64,000 bases of DNA from Alicyclobacillus_A sp963788285 (GTDB taxonomy: Bacteria; Bacillota; Bacilli; Alicyclobacillales; Alicyclobacillaceae). The notes under the pieces are model-generated. The model had not been told where the DNA came from, did not search any database, and was given only the letters and a program-made list of their open reading frames with translations. Position numbers and translations under genes: made by a program. Shown piece by piece: positions 1 to 8,596 of the stretch; position 1 is the stretch's first letter, and each line of letters begins with the position of its first letter. The stretch spans positions 496,001-560,000 of the forward strand of contig CAWBGB010000012.1 in the NCBI GenBank assembly GCA_963788285.1, read 5' to 3'.

Positions 1-366
1 GATTTCGTAGGGCATGCACATCTGTAGATGAAATGAGGGATAGCAACTCTTGGCGCGATTGAGCCAGGTAATGCCTCGCATCGTCAAGGCTCTGGAAAAT
101 TCCTCTAGGGCTTATGATCTCAGGAGCCTTGAGTTTGTTGGTTCGGTCTAAAGCTCCTTCCAGATTTTTGGTTTTGATCTGTTCAGTGACCGGCGGTTCG
201 GCCAATGCTTCTTTGATTCGGACGATTGTAAACTTCTCTACTAAATACAGATGTTCCAATACGTGTAGAATCGACCAACATCGCTGTTGGGACTCCGTAG
301 CAAGTCGTCAGACACCCCATCAACGGCGTGCCGCAGGTCTTCACGTACTTTCGCAAGTTCATCCAC
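1..366 (-). pseudogene. DinB-like protein gene, frameshifted and cut by the window edge
   Basis: The minus strand encodes a four-helix DinB/YfiT-like protein in two frames. The first frame starts at a GTG (366) with a GGGAGGGG ribosome site 5' of it and reads DELAKVREDLRHAVDGVSDDLL. The second, from about position 305 down to 1, reads WSILHVLEHLYLVEKF and continues through KEALAEPPVTEQ and QSRQELLSLI. The WSILHVLEHL stretch is the typical first metal-site helix of the family. The junction needs one extra base near 300-310, so this is a frameshift or a sequencing error. The family often acts in thiol-dependent detoxification, but the substrate here is unknown. The C-terminus lies outside the window. 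Confidence 0.6.
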
Positions 367-530
367 CGAGCGGCCCCTCCCTCATTCTCGTATCCGACAT
401 GAAGATCAAAATAAGATTCGAACTAAGCATCTATACTACTACATCTTGAGAACAACGTCATAACTGAGCGCGATCCGGACTGGATCGCGATTTATTGTGC
501 TATCGGGATGGCGCTCGGAATGCACTGTAT

Positions 531-559
531 TTGACTTGCTTAAAAATCGCTTATAATAT
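531..559 (+). promoter_or_regulatory. Candidate sigma-A promoter for the DeoR operon
   Basis: TTGACT (531-536) and TAATAT (554-559) are separated by 17 bases, about 65 bases before the TTG start at 623. An overlapping TATAAT (552-557) gives a shorter spacing. The 367-622 interval holds nothing else convincing apart from a small inverted repeat (GCGATCC/GGATCGC) near 471-490. Confidence 0.45.
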
Positions 560-622
560 CTTAATAATACTTGTAATTAATTAAGAATGCAGCATAAATA
601 CTTACTTAAGGAGGTGTTTGAC

Positions 623-1423
623 TTGAAATCACTTAGCCAAGAAGAAAGACTTGCCCATCTTCTGGAGTATTTGAAACAGCACCGCCGTGTTACCGTTCAG
701 ACGATTTGTGATTTGTTTGGTGTCTCTCGTGACACTGCTCGAAGAGACGTAGTAAAACTCGTCGAAACGGGAACTGTAGTGCGAACTCGCGGTGGTGTTA
801 TGTTGCCCAGCTTGACGAAAGAAGTCTTGGGATATAAGGAAAGATTGACTCAGGAATCGCCTGGAAAACTGAAAATTGGGCGGACAGCAGCGTCTTTGGT
901 TAAGGATGGTGAATACGTGATCTTTGATGCATCCACCACCGTACAATTTGCAGCAGAATGCCTGACAGCACGTGATGTTACAGTCGTTACAAATGCAATT
1001 GATGTTGCCAGCATTCTGTCAGAGAGAGATGAAATTACGGTGCACTTGTTGGGTGGAATCTTGAACGGTAGACATCGATTTTTACATGGCGCTTCTACCC
1101 TTGAGAAACTTGCCGAGTATCAAGTCGACAAGCTGTTTCTCGGCGCTTGCGGCATTACTGTGGACGGGTTGTCTTCTCCACACGAAGAAGACGGTGTGGT
1201 TAAACGCAAAATGATATGTCATGCCGATCAAGTGATTGTATTAGCGGACCACACCAAATTTGGAAAGCGATTATTTCATAAGGTCTCGGGATTAGAGTCA
1301 ATTGACATGATTATTACTGATAGGAAACCAGATGAGGAAATCCTTCGAGTTCTTCATGAATTTGATGTTCAGGTCATCGTGGTAGAGGGGGAATCATCTG
1401 ATGATTCGGCTTTTCGTCAGTGA
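623..1423 (+). CDS. DeoR/GlpR-family transcriptional regulator
   Basis: 266 residues. An N-terminal winged helix (about residues 5-55, RRVTVQTICDLFGVSRDTARRD) is followed by the DeoR effector domain (GEYVIFDASTTVQFAAECL, VVTNAIDVASILSE, LFLGACGI, VIVLADHTKFGK), which binds phosphorylated sugars in this family. I place the start at the TTG at 623 because AAGGAGGTG lies 7 bases before it; an in-frame ATG at 587 lacks such a site. The 3' end overlaps the next gene by 23 bases, so the two are probably cotranscribed. The neighbouring HAD phosphatase and broken MFS transporter suggest control of uptake and dephosphorylation of a sugar-like compound; that role is inferred. Confidence 0.85.
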   Translation: MKSLSQEERLAHLLEYLKQHRRVTVQTICDLFGVSRDTARRDVVKLVETGTVVRTRGGVMLPSLTKEVLGYKERLTQESPGKLKIGRTAASLVKDGEYVIFDASTTVQFAAECLTARDVTVVTNAIDVASILSERDEITVHLLGGILNGRHRFLHGASTLEKLAEYQVDKLFLGACGITVDGLSSPHEEDGVVKRKMICHADQVIVLADHTKFGKRLFHKVSGLESIDMIITDRKPDEEILRVLHEFDVQVIVVEGESSDDSAFRQ

Positions 1424-2189
1424 TGTGGATGGTACTTTGTTAACCAAAGATTCCATATCGCGCAAAGACATAGCCTCAGTCCAGCGTGCAGCCGCTCAAG
1501 GGATTGATGTTTGTTTAGCATCTGGACGCATGTATCCAGAACTACAAGAGATCGTAAAGCAGTTAAATGTTCGTTGTCACTGTGTGAGCCAAAATGGCTC
1601 CTTTGTTCATACAAGTACAGGACAGATGATAAAATCGGCCAGCTTTGATTTACTGATAGCTCATCAGCTCCTTTCAATAGCGAAAAACGGACAATTTCCT
1701 TACACGGTTAGTTGCTCAGACAATCAGATTTACATTTCTCAAAGGGAAAGTGCATCAGAATTAAAGGCTCGTATGTTCATGTCAGTCAATGAATGCCTTG
1801 AAATTGAAAGTGTATTTGGAAAGGGTATTTTGCCATGCAAATTCTCGTTCTTTGGAGAACTGAACGCCCTGGAGGATTTCCGGTTGAAATTACTTGAACG
1901 ATTCCCGCAAGAGATCAACACGTTTATTTCTGACAAAGACTGTCTGGATGTTATGCCTCGTCATGTATCAAAAGGGGATGGATTAAAAGCGCTCCTACAT
2001 CACCTCAATGTGAGTCCCGAAGAAATGGTCTGCGTCGGAGACTCGTTCAACGACTTAGCCATGTTCAATGTTACTCCACATAGCTTTGCTATGTGCCACA
2101 GTGACCCCGTTATACAAAAGGCTGCATACCAGGTTGTATCGTCTGTGGCAGAGGTCGTTGATTGGGTGAACTCCTTCAACAGTCACTAG
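1401..2189 (+). CDS. Cof-type HAD-IIB sugar phosphatase
   Basis: 262 residues, the usual length for Cof-like HAD phosphatases. Motif I DVDGTLLTK carries the nucleophile and general acid Asp (D8, D10), motif II is the SGR segment near residue 41, the motif III Lys lies in SKGDGLKALL, and motif IV is GDSFNDLAMF. The C2 cap lies between. Such enzymes hydrolyse sugar phosphates or related phosphoesters in the cytosol. It overlaps the DeoR gene upstream, and an MFS remnant follows 25 bases downstream behind a strong GAGGAGGGAAGG site, so the three probably formed one operon. Confidence 0.85.
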   Translation: MIRLFVSDVDGTLLTKDSISRKDIASVQRAAAQGIDVCLASGRMYPELQEIVKQLNVRCHCVSQNGSFVHTSTGQMIKSASFDLLIAHQLLSIAKNGQFPYTVSCSDNQIYISQRESASELKARMFMSVNECLEIESVFGKGILPCKFSFFGELNALEDFRLKLLERFPQEINTFISDKDCLDVMPRHVSKGDGLKALLHHLNVSPEEMVCVGDSFNDLAMFNVTPHSFAMCHSDPVIQKAAYQVVSSVAEVVDWVNSFNSH

Positions 2190-2214
2190 GAGGGTCTCAA
2201 GAGGAGGGAAGGAC

Positions 2215-2535
2215 ATGAGTGTCTTTTTCTTTTTAGGGATGGCTTTTATGATGTATGCCATGAATGGACTGTCTAACGTAGTTCTGGGATACGTTTTCAC
2301 GTTGTTACTCAGGCATTATGGAGATTCCTATACAATGGGTGGACAGTCGTTTGCTCGCAAATCACTCGTTCCCGGGTCAAGAGCAACGAATTACAAGGCT
2401 GGTGACAGCGTCTGCGGATTGCGGGGACGCAGCAGTACGAGGACTCTTCGGATGGTTGATGGACCACTCTCCTATTACCCAGAATCTTTGGTGCCTAACG
2501 GGATTTACGTTTGTGCGGTGGTTTCACTTAGTTGA
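2215..2535 (+). pseudogene. MFS transporter remnant (N-terminal part)
   Basis: Starting from a good ribosome site (GAGGAGGGAAGG), the first 40 codons read MSVFFFLGMAFMMYAMNGLSNVVLGYVFTLLLRHYGDSYTMGGQ. This is a typical first membrane segment and loop of a small MFS permease. The frame then passes into low-quality sequence (SFARKSLVPGSRATNYKAG) without further hydrophobic segments and stops at 2535. Other frames carry short pieces that may continue it. MFS proteins are about 400 residues, so most of the gene is missing or scrambled. It was probably the transporter of the DeoR-HAD unit. Confidence 0.55.
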
Positions 2536-2553
2536 TTAACCCTTCACAGTAAT

Positions 2554-3185
2554 TTATCGCTTTTCCATGGCTAAGTTGAGTCCAAATCCAATGAGTACAG
2601 CACCTGTGATTCTCTCCATGGTTCTTTTCGTTCTCGGACTCAGTAACCATTTACGCAGGTAATTGACGAAGAACACGTACACGAGAAACCACGTAACCGC
2701 TAGCGTGGTATAAATGATACCCATCCAGAAAAGTTGTTCAATGGTATTTGAGCCTGGTTGTCCGAATTGCGGTAGGAAGGTCAAGAAGAACACTGCAACC
2801 TTAGGATTAAGAGCATTTGAGAGAAGCCCCTGTCTGTAAGGTGACTTCCCTTTCACACTGCCCTGATGTAGCAATTTCTCAGTCTCCATATTGTCTGGCT
2901 TTCCCTTCCTTGTTGACCAAAACGCGTGGATTCCTAAGAACAACAGATAGCCTGCTCCAACGTACTTTATGACTTCAAATGCCATTGCAGTTTTCAGAAG
3001 GACAGCTGAAGGCCCCAAAGCTGCCGCACATGTGTGAACTAGGGAGCCTGTAGAAATTCCAAACGCCATTTTAAATCCTGCTTTTTTCCCTTGTGCGATT
3101 GTTGTTTTGGTTAGTAGTGCAGTATCGATTCCAGGGCTAATAATCACCACAAGCGTCAAAATTAAAAAAAAAGAAATTGATGCAT
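2554..3185 (-). pseudogene. LysE/RhtB-family exporter, 5' end interrupted at an A9/T9 run
   Basis: The open part (from 3159) encodes about 200 residues with five or six membrane segments and the family signature SPGIDTALLTKTTIAQGKKAGFKMAFGISTG, followed by LSNALNPKVAVFFLTFLPQF. LysE-type proteins export amino acids or their derivatives. A better start is the ATG at 3185, which has GGAGGGAG just upstream and reads MHQFLFF. That reading hits a stop in a run of nine T (forward A run 3164-3172); one extra T would restore MHQFLFFLILTLVVIISPGIDT. A TTG at 3159 has no ribosome site. The gene is either frameshifted, slippage-controlled, or affected by a homopolymer error. Confidence 0.7.
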
Positions 3186-3432
3186 TTCGGCTCCCTCCGT
3201 TCGTTCTCCCTGTCTCAATCTTGGGGCAATGATGTGTTGCCTTGCCACTGTATTTGCAGATACCGAGGGTATTACATGCGCTACATCGCCTACGTATGTC
3301 ATGTCCAGCAATCCCATTCTCTACCTATGGGTATTTTCATCGCAAATGCACTTGATAAAACGATACGTGTGGTCGTGGCGTGATTTTGGTACAGTTGTGA
3401 TCAAAGTATCAAATCTGTGAGGTGCATCGACG

Positions 3433-3813
3433 GTGGGAAATCCACGTAACGATACAGAAGTCCATGTAGAGACGGAAAAAATGCTCTATGACCTTGTGGA
3501 AGATGTTGTTGATACGGTTGCAACCTTTGATGGCAGGTTGACGCATACACCAATGTCGGCGGATGGGACGCGTGTGTTAACGTTCTCGACACTGACTGAC
3601 CAGGTGCACCTAACGATTCGTGCACATGTTGACAAAGAAAATCGAGTGGATATATCACTTCAATGGTCAGAAGACAATGCAACCATGGAACAACGTAGCG
3701 TCGCTTATTCAGGCCTCTTCGACAACACTGCCATCCGTCATCATCTGGGTACAAGTCTCGCAGACTGGTACGCACGAGCTGTACGCCATCAGCTAAATGA
3801 TGATTCGAAGTAA
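3433..3813 (+). CDS. Hypothetical protein
   Basis: 126 residues, starting at GTG with TGAGGTG 9 bases upstream. I do not recognise the family. The sequence is hydrophilic and acidic in its first half (TEVHVETEKMLYDLVEDVVDTVATFDGRLTH), with alternating beta-type stretches (TRVLTFSTLTDQVHLTIRAHVDKENRVDISLQW) and no membrane segment or signal peptide. A perfect terminator hairpin follows 42 bases after the stop, which supports a real transcription unit. The 247 bases upstream hold no other gene. Confidence 0.55.
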   Translation: MGNPRNDTEVHVETEKMLYDLVEDVVDTVATFDGRLTHTPMSADGTRVLTFSTLTDQVHLTIRAHVDKENRVDISLQWSEDNATMEQRSVAYSGLFDNTAIRHHLGTSLADWYARAVRHQLNDDSK

Positions 3814-3855
3814 AGGACTGTTCCTGGCTTCACAGTGACAGCATCACTACAATCA

Positions 3856-3887
3856 CGAAAAAGACGGCGAATACGCCGTCTTTTTCG
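3856..3887. terminator. Bidirectional rho-independent terminator
   Basis: A perfect 14-bp stem, CGAAAAAGACGGCG / CGCCGTCTTTTTCG, with an AATA loop. A and T runs inside the stem allow termination on either strand. Confidence 0.85.
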
Positions 3888-4440
3888 GTGTAAGGCTTAG
3901 TTGATGCTGCTGAGGACTCAAACTATGGGGTTTTCGTCACCATCGCACATCATCCTCCTTACAGTTGTTATGTTGTCCTGATATGTGCGGAATTATACAC
4001 GTTTAACTGATGAATCGACGATTCGTACGCTTTACAATTGCGGAATGGTCAGTTCACTTCCCGGCCAAAGACAGAAACAGTGACCTCCATGACGGTGTTT
4101 GGCACGCACTAGTAAGTACCCGCAATCGGCGTTTAGCATCTTTTTACGTAAATTTTCGGTCCAAGTGTAGATACTCTGGCCATTCCGAGATGTCCTCGAG
4201 CAAATCCTCGTCGAACCCATAAACCCCTAGTTTCTTCAGTTCAGTATTGATTTTATCCATGATCCGATCGTATAGGACGAACCCCCAGCTCAATGATGAG
4301 GTGGAACAAATATTTCGTGTGTACATCAGGACCTTTCCCAAGGCATATTCGATCATTAATTTTAATTAGTCAAGAAATGTAAGCACGTAGGTATGTGTGA
4401 ATTTTCAGTGGAATAGGATGTAGGATACGGGTTGAACGGG
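3888..4440. other. Gene-poor interval before the IS remnant
   Basis: No well-supported gene is seen. A 70-codon minus-strand reading frame (4356-4144; ends SEWPEYLHLDRKFT) has plausible composition but no ribosome site and no recognisable family, so I leave it uncalled. The stretch is AT-richer than its neighbours and borders mobile-element debris. Confidence 0.4.
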
Positions 4441-5434
4441 TGTTGTAACCTTCTCATCATACCATAGCCTTCATTCTAGAACGGGATGGAGGCATTCTTG
4501 CCATTTTGCACTGGGATACGAGGGTCGGAACCATTGAATTGCAAATTCCCAAGCTACGTAAAGGCAGCTATTTCCCCGGTTTATTAGAGCCACGACGTCG
4601 GGCGGAGAAGGCGTTACTCAATGTCGTCCAGGAAGCCTATGTGCATGGTGTGAGCACCCGTAAGGTTGATGAACTTGTTGAGTCGCTGGGCATCGGCGGA
4701 ATCAGCAAGAGTGAAGTGTCTCGCATCTGCAAGGAGCTCGATGAGGTTGTCCATGCGTTTAAGAGTCGCCCGCTTGAAGGTGAGTTCCCCTATGTTTGGC
4801 TGGATGCCACCTTCCCCAAGGTTCGTGAGGAGGGTCGGGTCCAGAGTATGGCGTTTGTCATTGCCGTTGGTATGAAAGTCACCGGCGAGCGCGAGGTGTT
4901 GGGCTTTGACCTTGGAACAAGCGAGACGGTTCATTCTGGCTGACCTTTCTGCGGAGCCTGGTGGCAAGAGGGCTAAGGGGCGTCAAACTGGCGATTAGAT
5001 GCGCAATGTACTGAGTCAGGTGCCAAAATCCTCACAAGCCATGGTGTCGTCGATTGTCCGTACGATTTTTGCCCAACCAACGCAGGAGTCAGCGAAAGAA
5101 CAACTCGCTGTGGTGGTACAGCAATTGAAGAGTCGGTTTCCGAAGGCGATGGATGTGTTGGACAAAGCGGAGGAGGACGCACTGGCGTACATGGCATTTC
5201 CGAGAGAGCATTGGTGTTAGATTTGCTCAACCAATCCACTCGAGCAACTGAACCGAGAAATTCGCCGTCGTATAGACGTCGTTGGGATCTTCCCAAACCG
5301 GGACTCTGTGATTCCGGCTCGTGGGAACCATTCTCCAAGAGCAACACGATGAATGGAGCATTGCACGCCGCTATTTCAGCTTGGAGTCGATGACTAAGCT
5401 GACGGGCAACCAGGCGTTGCTGACACCGACTTGA
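4440..5434 (+). mobile_element. IS256-family transposase remnant, multiply interrupted
   Basis: Pieces of an IS256-type (Transposase_mut) DDE transposase follow one another in different frames. The first is HWDTRVGTIELQIPKLRKGSYFPGLLEPRRRAEKALL to FPYVWLDATFPKVREEGRV, with the first catalytic Asp in WLDAT. Next comes FWLTFLRSLVARGLRGVKL, where the second-Asp region (usually ISDAHEGL) is deleted. Then NVLSQVPKSSQAMVSSIVRTIFAQP, an in-frame TAG at 5218, STNPLEQLNREIRRRIDVVGIFPNRDSVI with the Glu-containing block, and a last shift to RYFSLESMTKLTGNQALL. About 100 N-terminal codons are missing. At least two frameshifts, one deletion and one nonsense codon rule out activity. CACTTGACGGGACACTACC at 5461-5479 resembles the element's right end. 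Confidence 0.85.
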
Positions 5435-5520
5435 GTTCTACACAAACGACGCATTTCCACCACTTGACGGGACACTACCTTCAGTGGTGGTAATTGGTGG
5501 ATCTAACGGGGGTGGGATTG

Positions 5521-5547
5521 AAAAAAGACGCTCACATCAGTGAGCGT
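5521..5547 (-). terminator. Minus-strand terminator-like hairpin
   Basis: The 8-bp stem ACGCTCAC/GTGAGCGT with a 4-base loop is followed on the minus strand by TTTTTT. No intact minus-strand gene is seen just upstream, so it may be left over from deleted sequence. A second inverted repeat (GTCACTGG/CCAGTGAC) lies at about 5575-5602. Confidence 0.5.
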
Positions 5548-5729
5548 GAGATAGGGGGAATCAGAGAGTGAAGGGTCACTGGCCCCGCCTTCGCCAGTGA
5601 CGGTGGCGACCCCACACGTCGCCCTACCTACGAGAACAGTGTACAGGGTAGATTTGAAAAAGCTTTTTAGAAGATGTGGAGAGTTTGTTGTTTCCTCTGT
5701 ATCACAATCACAGTGATAGCATCGTCCTT

Positions 5730-5984
5730 TCTTTTCGACGCCGAAACATCTCCGGCGCCGCTTTTGCTGACACACCAAAGTACTCAATGAAATGGGTGAA
5801 ATGAATTATCCACGCAAAAGTCCCACACATAGGCATACATGGACTGAGACACACCCACTCGTCCACACTCATCGCACAAGGCGTCCCGGTCAACCTCGTG
5901 AGCGAACGTTTGGGCCAGGTACGGACAAGCATTACGATAGATACCTACGTCCACAGCTACGATGAAGCAACGTCAGGCAGCTAA
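5730..5984 (+). pseudogene. Tyrosine recombinase (phage-type integrase) C-terminal remnant
   Basis: The reading frame ending at 5984 gives PHIGIHGLRHTHSSTLIAQ and then GVPVNLVSERLGQVRTSIT and IDTYVHSYDEATSGS. This is the C-terminal catalytic box of tyrosine recombinases: the second Arg with His (LRHTH) and the nucleophile Tyr (TYVH). The His normally in LGH is Gln here. Upstream codons (TPKYSMKWVK) fit the family but are cut by a TGA just before IIHAKV, and the N-terminal two thirds is absent. It points toward a tRNA cluster that starts about 150 bases away, the classic target of such integrases. Confidence 0.75.
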
Positions 5985-6076
5985 CTCGTCTGCTGCGTCC
6001 ATATTCAATAAAAAATTATTTGTAAATACGGACAAACGATCAGATCCTTGATGTGCAAACGAGACAGTCAGAGATA

Positions 6077-6108
6077 AAGAAAACGACTTCTCGATAACAG
6101 AGAAGTCG
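6077..6108 (-). terminator. Terminator of the tRNA cluster
   Basis: The stem CGACTTCTC/GAGAAGTCG (6084-6108) is followed on the minus strand by TTTTCTTT, 23 bases after the tRNA-Cys 3' end. Confidence 0.8.
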
Positions 6109-6130
6109 CGTCACATGATACATTGTACCT

Positions 6131-6204
<74 letters not shown>

Positions 6205-6213
6205 ATCATGATA

Positions 6214-6288
6214 TGGAGCGGAAGACGGGATTCGAACCCGCGACCCTCGCCTTGGCAAGGCGATGCTCTACCCCTGAGCCACTTCCGC
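6214..6288 (-). tRNA. tRNA-Gly (GCC)
   Basis: GCGGAAG acceptor strand pairs with CTTCCGC, followed by T and encoded CCA. The anticodon loop TTGCCAA gives GCC, and GGTTCGAATCC is present. Only 9 bases separate it from tRNA-Cys. Confidence 0.95.
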
Positions 6289-6318
6289 ATGGTCACACTG
6301 GATCGTTCAGACCATACA

Positions 6319-6394
<76 letters not shown>

Positions 6395-6524
6395 GCGCTT
6401 TAGGGGGACAGTGAAGACTATACAACATACTTTCCCGCTCTGTCAACCGAAGTTTTCAGCGGGCCTTCGGTTGTAGTTAAGCTTCAGAGAGCCAGCGGGC
6501 GCCATCCACCGCCCGCTCGATTTT

Positions 6525-6599
6525 TGGTGGAACCGATGGGATTCGAACCCACAACCCCTGCGCTGCCAGCGCAGTGCTCTCCCATTGAGCTACGGTCCC
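6525..6599 (-). tRNA. tRNA-Ala (GGC)
   Basis: GGGACCG acceptor strand pairs with CGGTTCC (one G-T pair), followed by A and encoded CCA. The anticodon loop CTGGCAG gives GGC and the T arm has GGTTCGAATCC. Two inverted repeats lie in the 130-base gap to tRNA-Phe (about 6446-6475 and 6493-6517); neither carries a clear minus-strand T run, so the cluster may be one transcript. Confidence 0.95.
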
Positions 6600-6735
6600 T
6601 CGGAATCAGTGGCGTCAACATCGTTTATTATACTGAGAGTTGGTGGCAAAAATCAACCAGAAAAATATGTAATTGAGTTGGATGGTTTTGGACAACCTAC
6701 AATTGTCAATTGCTAATTATGAGGAGGACGACACC

Positions 6736-7221
6736 ATGAAAAAATGGGTGGTCAGTGTTACTACCTTGGCTCTTCTTGTAAGCGCAACACCGAGCGTCTG
6801 GGCAGGTAATGGTCTTCAGCGACCTTCACCGTCAGCCGATGCAACAACACAGCCTACAGCTGGTGAATTCACCGGAGGAACTCCGGTGCATCACTGGGAC
6901 ATTCGCTCCAGCGTCCAAGTGTCTCGACAGGAATTGCGCGACGCCTACCTTGCAAGCCGCATCGCCTATACCCAGAAACTGCAGAAGTACGCGAAATGTG
7001 CCCCAACACAGGCTAAGAAGGCGATCTCTACCGCCCACCCTGGCGCTAAAGTAATGGATGTTCAACTTCGCAACATCCGAACCAGCCTCGTGTATTTCGG
7101 CATGGCGGAAGACGGAGAATACAGGTATCTGGTTGTCGTGGATGCCGGAAACGGCAAAGTGCTTTTGGACAAGCCCATTCCAACGCATCACGAGCGGGCG
7201 TTCGCCGACAGAAACGAATAA
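6736..7221 (+). CDS. Secreted PepSY-like protein
   Basis: 161 residues. The ATG at 6736 has GAGGAGGACG 6 bases upstream. The signal peptide MKKWVVSVTTLALLVSATPSVWA ends in an AxA-like site (VWA). A Thr/Pro-rich linker follows, then a C-terminal PepSY-type unit of about 60 residues (KKAISTAHPGAKVMDVQLRN, YLVVVDAGNGKVLLDK). PepSY domains inhibit or chaperone secreted proteases and occur in many envelope proteins; the partner here is unknown. It stands alone between the tRNAs and the convergent speD, with a hairpin between that can serve both. Confidence 0.75.
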   Translation: MKKWVVSVTTLALLVSATPSVWAGNGLQRPSPSADATTQPTAGEFTGGTPVHHWDIRSSVQVSRQELRDAYLASRIAYTQKLQKYAKCAPTQAKKAISTAHPGAKVMDVQLRNIRTSLVYFGMAEDGEYRYLVVVDAGNGKVLLDKPIPTHHERAFADRNE

Positions 7222-7252
7222 CCCCCCTGCGCTATCCCAAAGGAACCCGTGA

Positions 7253-7281
7253 AAAAGCGAGAGCTGGCGCTCTCGCTTGCT
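7253..7281 (-). terminator. Terminator downstream of speD
   Basis: GCGAGAG/CTCTCGC hairpin followed on the minus strand by TTTTT, 18 bases after the speD stop. An outer GGAACCC/GGGTTCC arm extends the repeat. Confidence 0.8.
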
Positions 7282-7298
7282 GGGTTCCTCGTTTAGAC

Positions 7299-7682
7299 TT
7301 ACAGCGCTCGGACTTTTACATCCTGCACTTGAATGGGTCCGACGCCTCTGGGAACTTCAATGGATTCCAGACGTGTGGCGCCAAGCTTCTTGGTAATGTA
7401 GTCACATGCCACGTTCGGATCTATACGATCACCACAGGTGTAAACGTCGATGCTCGCGTATCCGTGTTCTGGAAAACTATGAATTGTCAGGTGCGACTCG
7501 GAAATAATCACTACGCCACTGACCCCTTGCGGTGCAAACTTGTGAAACGCAACTTCGCGAACCTCTGCACCAGCTTCCAGTGCTGCATTGACCATAATCC
7601 GCTCGATACCTTGCAAATCGTTCAGAACTTCGGCGGGACATCCCCACAACTCGGCAATGACATGACGACCCATTGTGTCCAT
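7299..7682 (-). CDS. speD: S-adenosylmethionine decarboxylase proenzyme
   Basis: 127 residues, the length of Bacillus-type (class 1B) SpeD. It makes decarboxylated SAM, the aminopropyl donor for spermidine synthesis. The proenzyme cleaves itself before Ser63 in SESHLTIHSFPEHGY, turning the Ser into the pyruvoyl cofactor; His68 and Cys83 (YTCGD) are the usual processing and catalytic residues. The start MDTMGRHVIAELWGC matches known homologues and has AAAGGGGGA upstream. No spermidine synthase gene lies beside it. An unusually long, folded leader precedes it, described separately. Confidence 0.95.
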   Translation of the reverse strand: MDTMGRHVIAELWGCPAEVLNDLQGIERIMVNAALEAGAEVREVAFHKFAPQGVSGVVIISESHLTIHSFPEHGYASIDVYTCGDRIDPNVACDYITKKLGATRLESIEVPRGVGPIQVQDVKVRAL

Positions 7683-7712
7683 ACCAAAAAATCCCCCTTT
7701 ACAGAAAATAAG

Positions 7713-7830
7713 CCATGCCGCTTTTAGGCATGTGGAATCCGCCCTTTCACCACGGGGGAAAGTTAGTCCTTCGAGGTCCTAACCCTTTAAGTGAAGGCGA
7801 TTCCTTGTCGAGCGCGTGGCACATTGTGCC
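7713..7830 (-). ncRNA. Candidate structured leader RNA of speD
   Basis: The 232-base gap between the rhomboid gene and speD folds well on the minus strand. An outer stem pairs GGAATC-GCC (7804-7796) with GGC-G-GATTCC (7743-7734), followed inward by TTCAC/GTGAA and a hairpin GTTAG-GACCT-CGA-AGGA-CTAAC (7783-7762). A second hairpin, CATGCC/GGCATG (7713-7732), lies between this and the ribosome site, and GGCACAATGTGCC (7818-7830) forms a third. I recognise no known riboswitch class. The layout suggests polyamine or SAM control of speD, but this is inference. Confidence 0.45.
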
Positions 7831-7914
7831 CCGCCAAACATTACGACTGATAGTATAAGTCCATCACCGACAATTTGCAACAAGATTTTCTCTAGAACAT
7901 AGGATTAGGAACAA

Positions 7915-8556
7915 TTACCCAAAGTAAGCGAAGGCGAGCGCGAACGCTGTAAGTATCCCACAGCCGATGGCTGCGACATTCACCCATCGCAGACGCGTAC
8001 GGTGTACAAACAGCGCAGCACACATCACACCCGTGATCAACCCGCCGACGTGCCCTGCAAGACTGACGCTGGGCGTCGCCACATCGTACACCAGATTGAG
8101 CGCCAAAATGAAAATCAACTGGTTACGCGCGCTTTGGGTCAGAATGCCGCGCAGGGCCATGTACAACATGACGCCGAACACCCCAAAGATAGCCCCGGAC
8201 GCGCCTGCGGAAACGGTCGTCGGACTGGTAATAGCTGTAGACAATAGGAAACCCATGAGGCCGGATAGCCAATAGATCACGAAATACTTGGCAGCTCCGA
8301 GCCAGACCTCCACCATCCGCAGCGACCACAGTGAAATCATATTGAGGGCAATGTGTGTCAGGCTGGCGTGTACAAACATCGCCGAGAGCAAGCGATACCA
8401 ATCGCCGCTCGTGACCAGAACAGGCGCGCAGGCACCAGATGCAACCAAGCCATACGTGCCCAGTCCGCGCGGTAATTCCACCGCAACAAACCAGAGGATG
8501 TTGACAGCAATGATCCCGTACGTGACTGGAGTGCGAACCGCACTACGATAGCGCAC
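7915..8556 (-). CDS. Rhomboid-family intramembrane serine protease
   Basis: About 213 residues with six membrane segments. The catalytic Ser is in GASGAIFG and the His in LAGHVGGLITG, giving the rhomboid Ser-His dyad; SLTHIALNMISLW carries the conserved His/Asn of helix 2. These proteases cut membrane proteins near their transmembrane helices. The ATG at 8571 has no ribosome site, whereas a GTG at 8556 follows GGGGGTGG by 5 bases, so I use the latter. The gene lies 26-40 bases after the epimerase gene in the same direction and probably ends a four-gene operon. Confidence 0.85.
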   Translation of the reverse strand: MRYRSAVRTPVTYGIIAVNILWFVAVELPRGLGTYGLVASGACAPVLVTSGDWYRLLSAMFVHASLTHIALNMISLWSLRMVEVWLGAAKYFVIYWLSGLMGFLLSTAITSPTTVSAGASGAIFGVFGVMLYMALRGILTQSARNQLIFILALNLVYDVATPSVSLAGHVGGLITGVMCAALFVHRTRLRWVNVAAIGCGILTAFALAFAYFG

Positions 8557-8596
8557 CCAAACCACCCCCATGTGGTAGTGGGAATCGTTGACCCCA

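Noticed and set aside
114..449. Plus-strand open frame at the left edge
   Set aside because: The minus strand of the same DNA encodes recognisable DinB helices, and the plus frame has no ribosome site or family-like sequence.
4144..4356. 70-codon minus-strand frame in the gene-poor interval
   Set aside because: Plausible composition, but no ribosome site, no neighbour relation and no family; not enough to call.
5708..5932. Minus-strand open frame with MLVRTWPKRSLTRL
   Set aside because: It is opposite the recombinase C-terminal box, which is the convincing coding sense.
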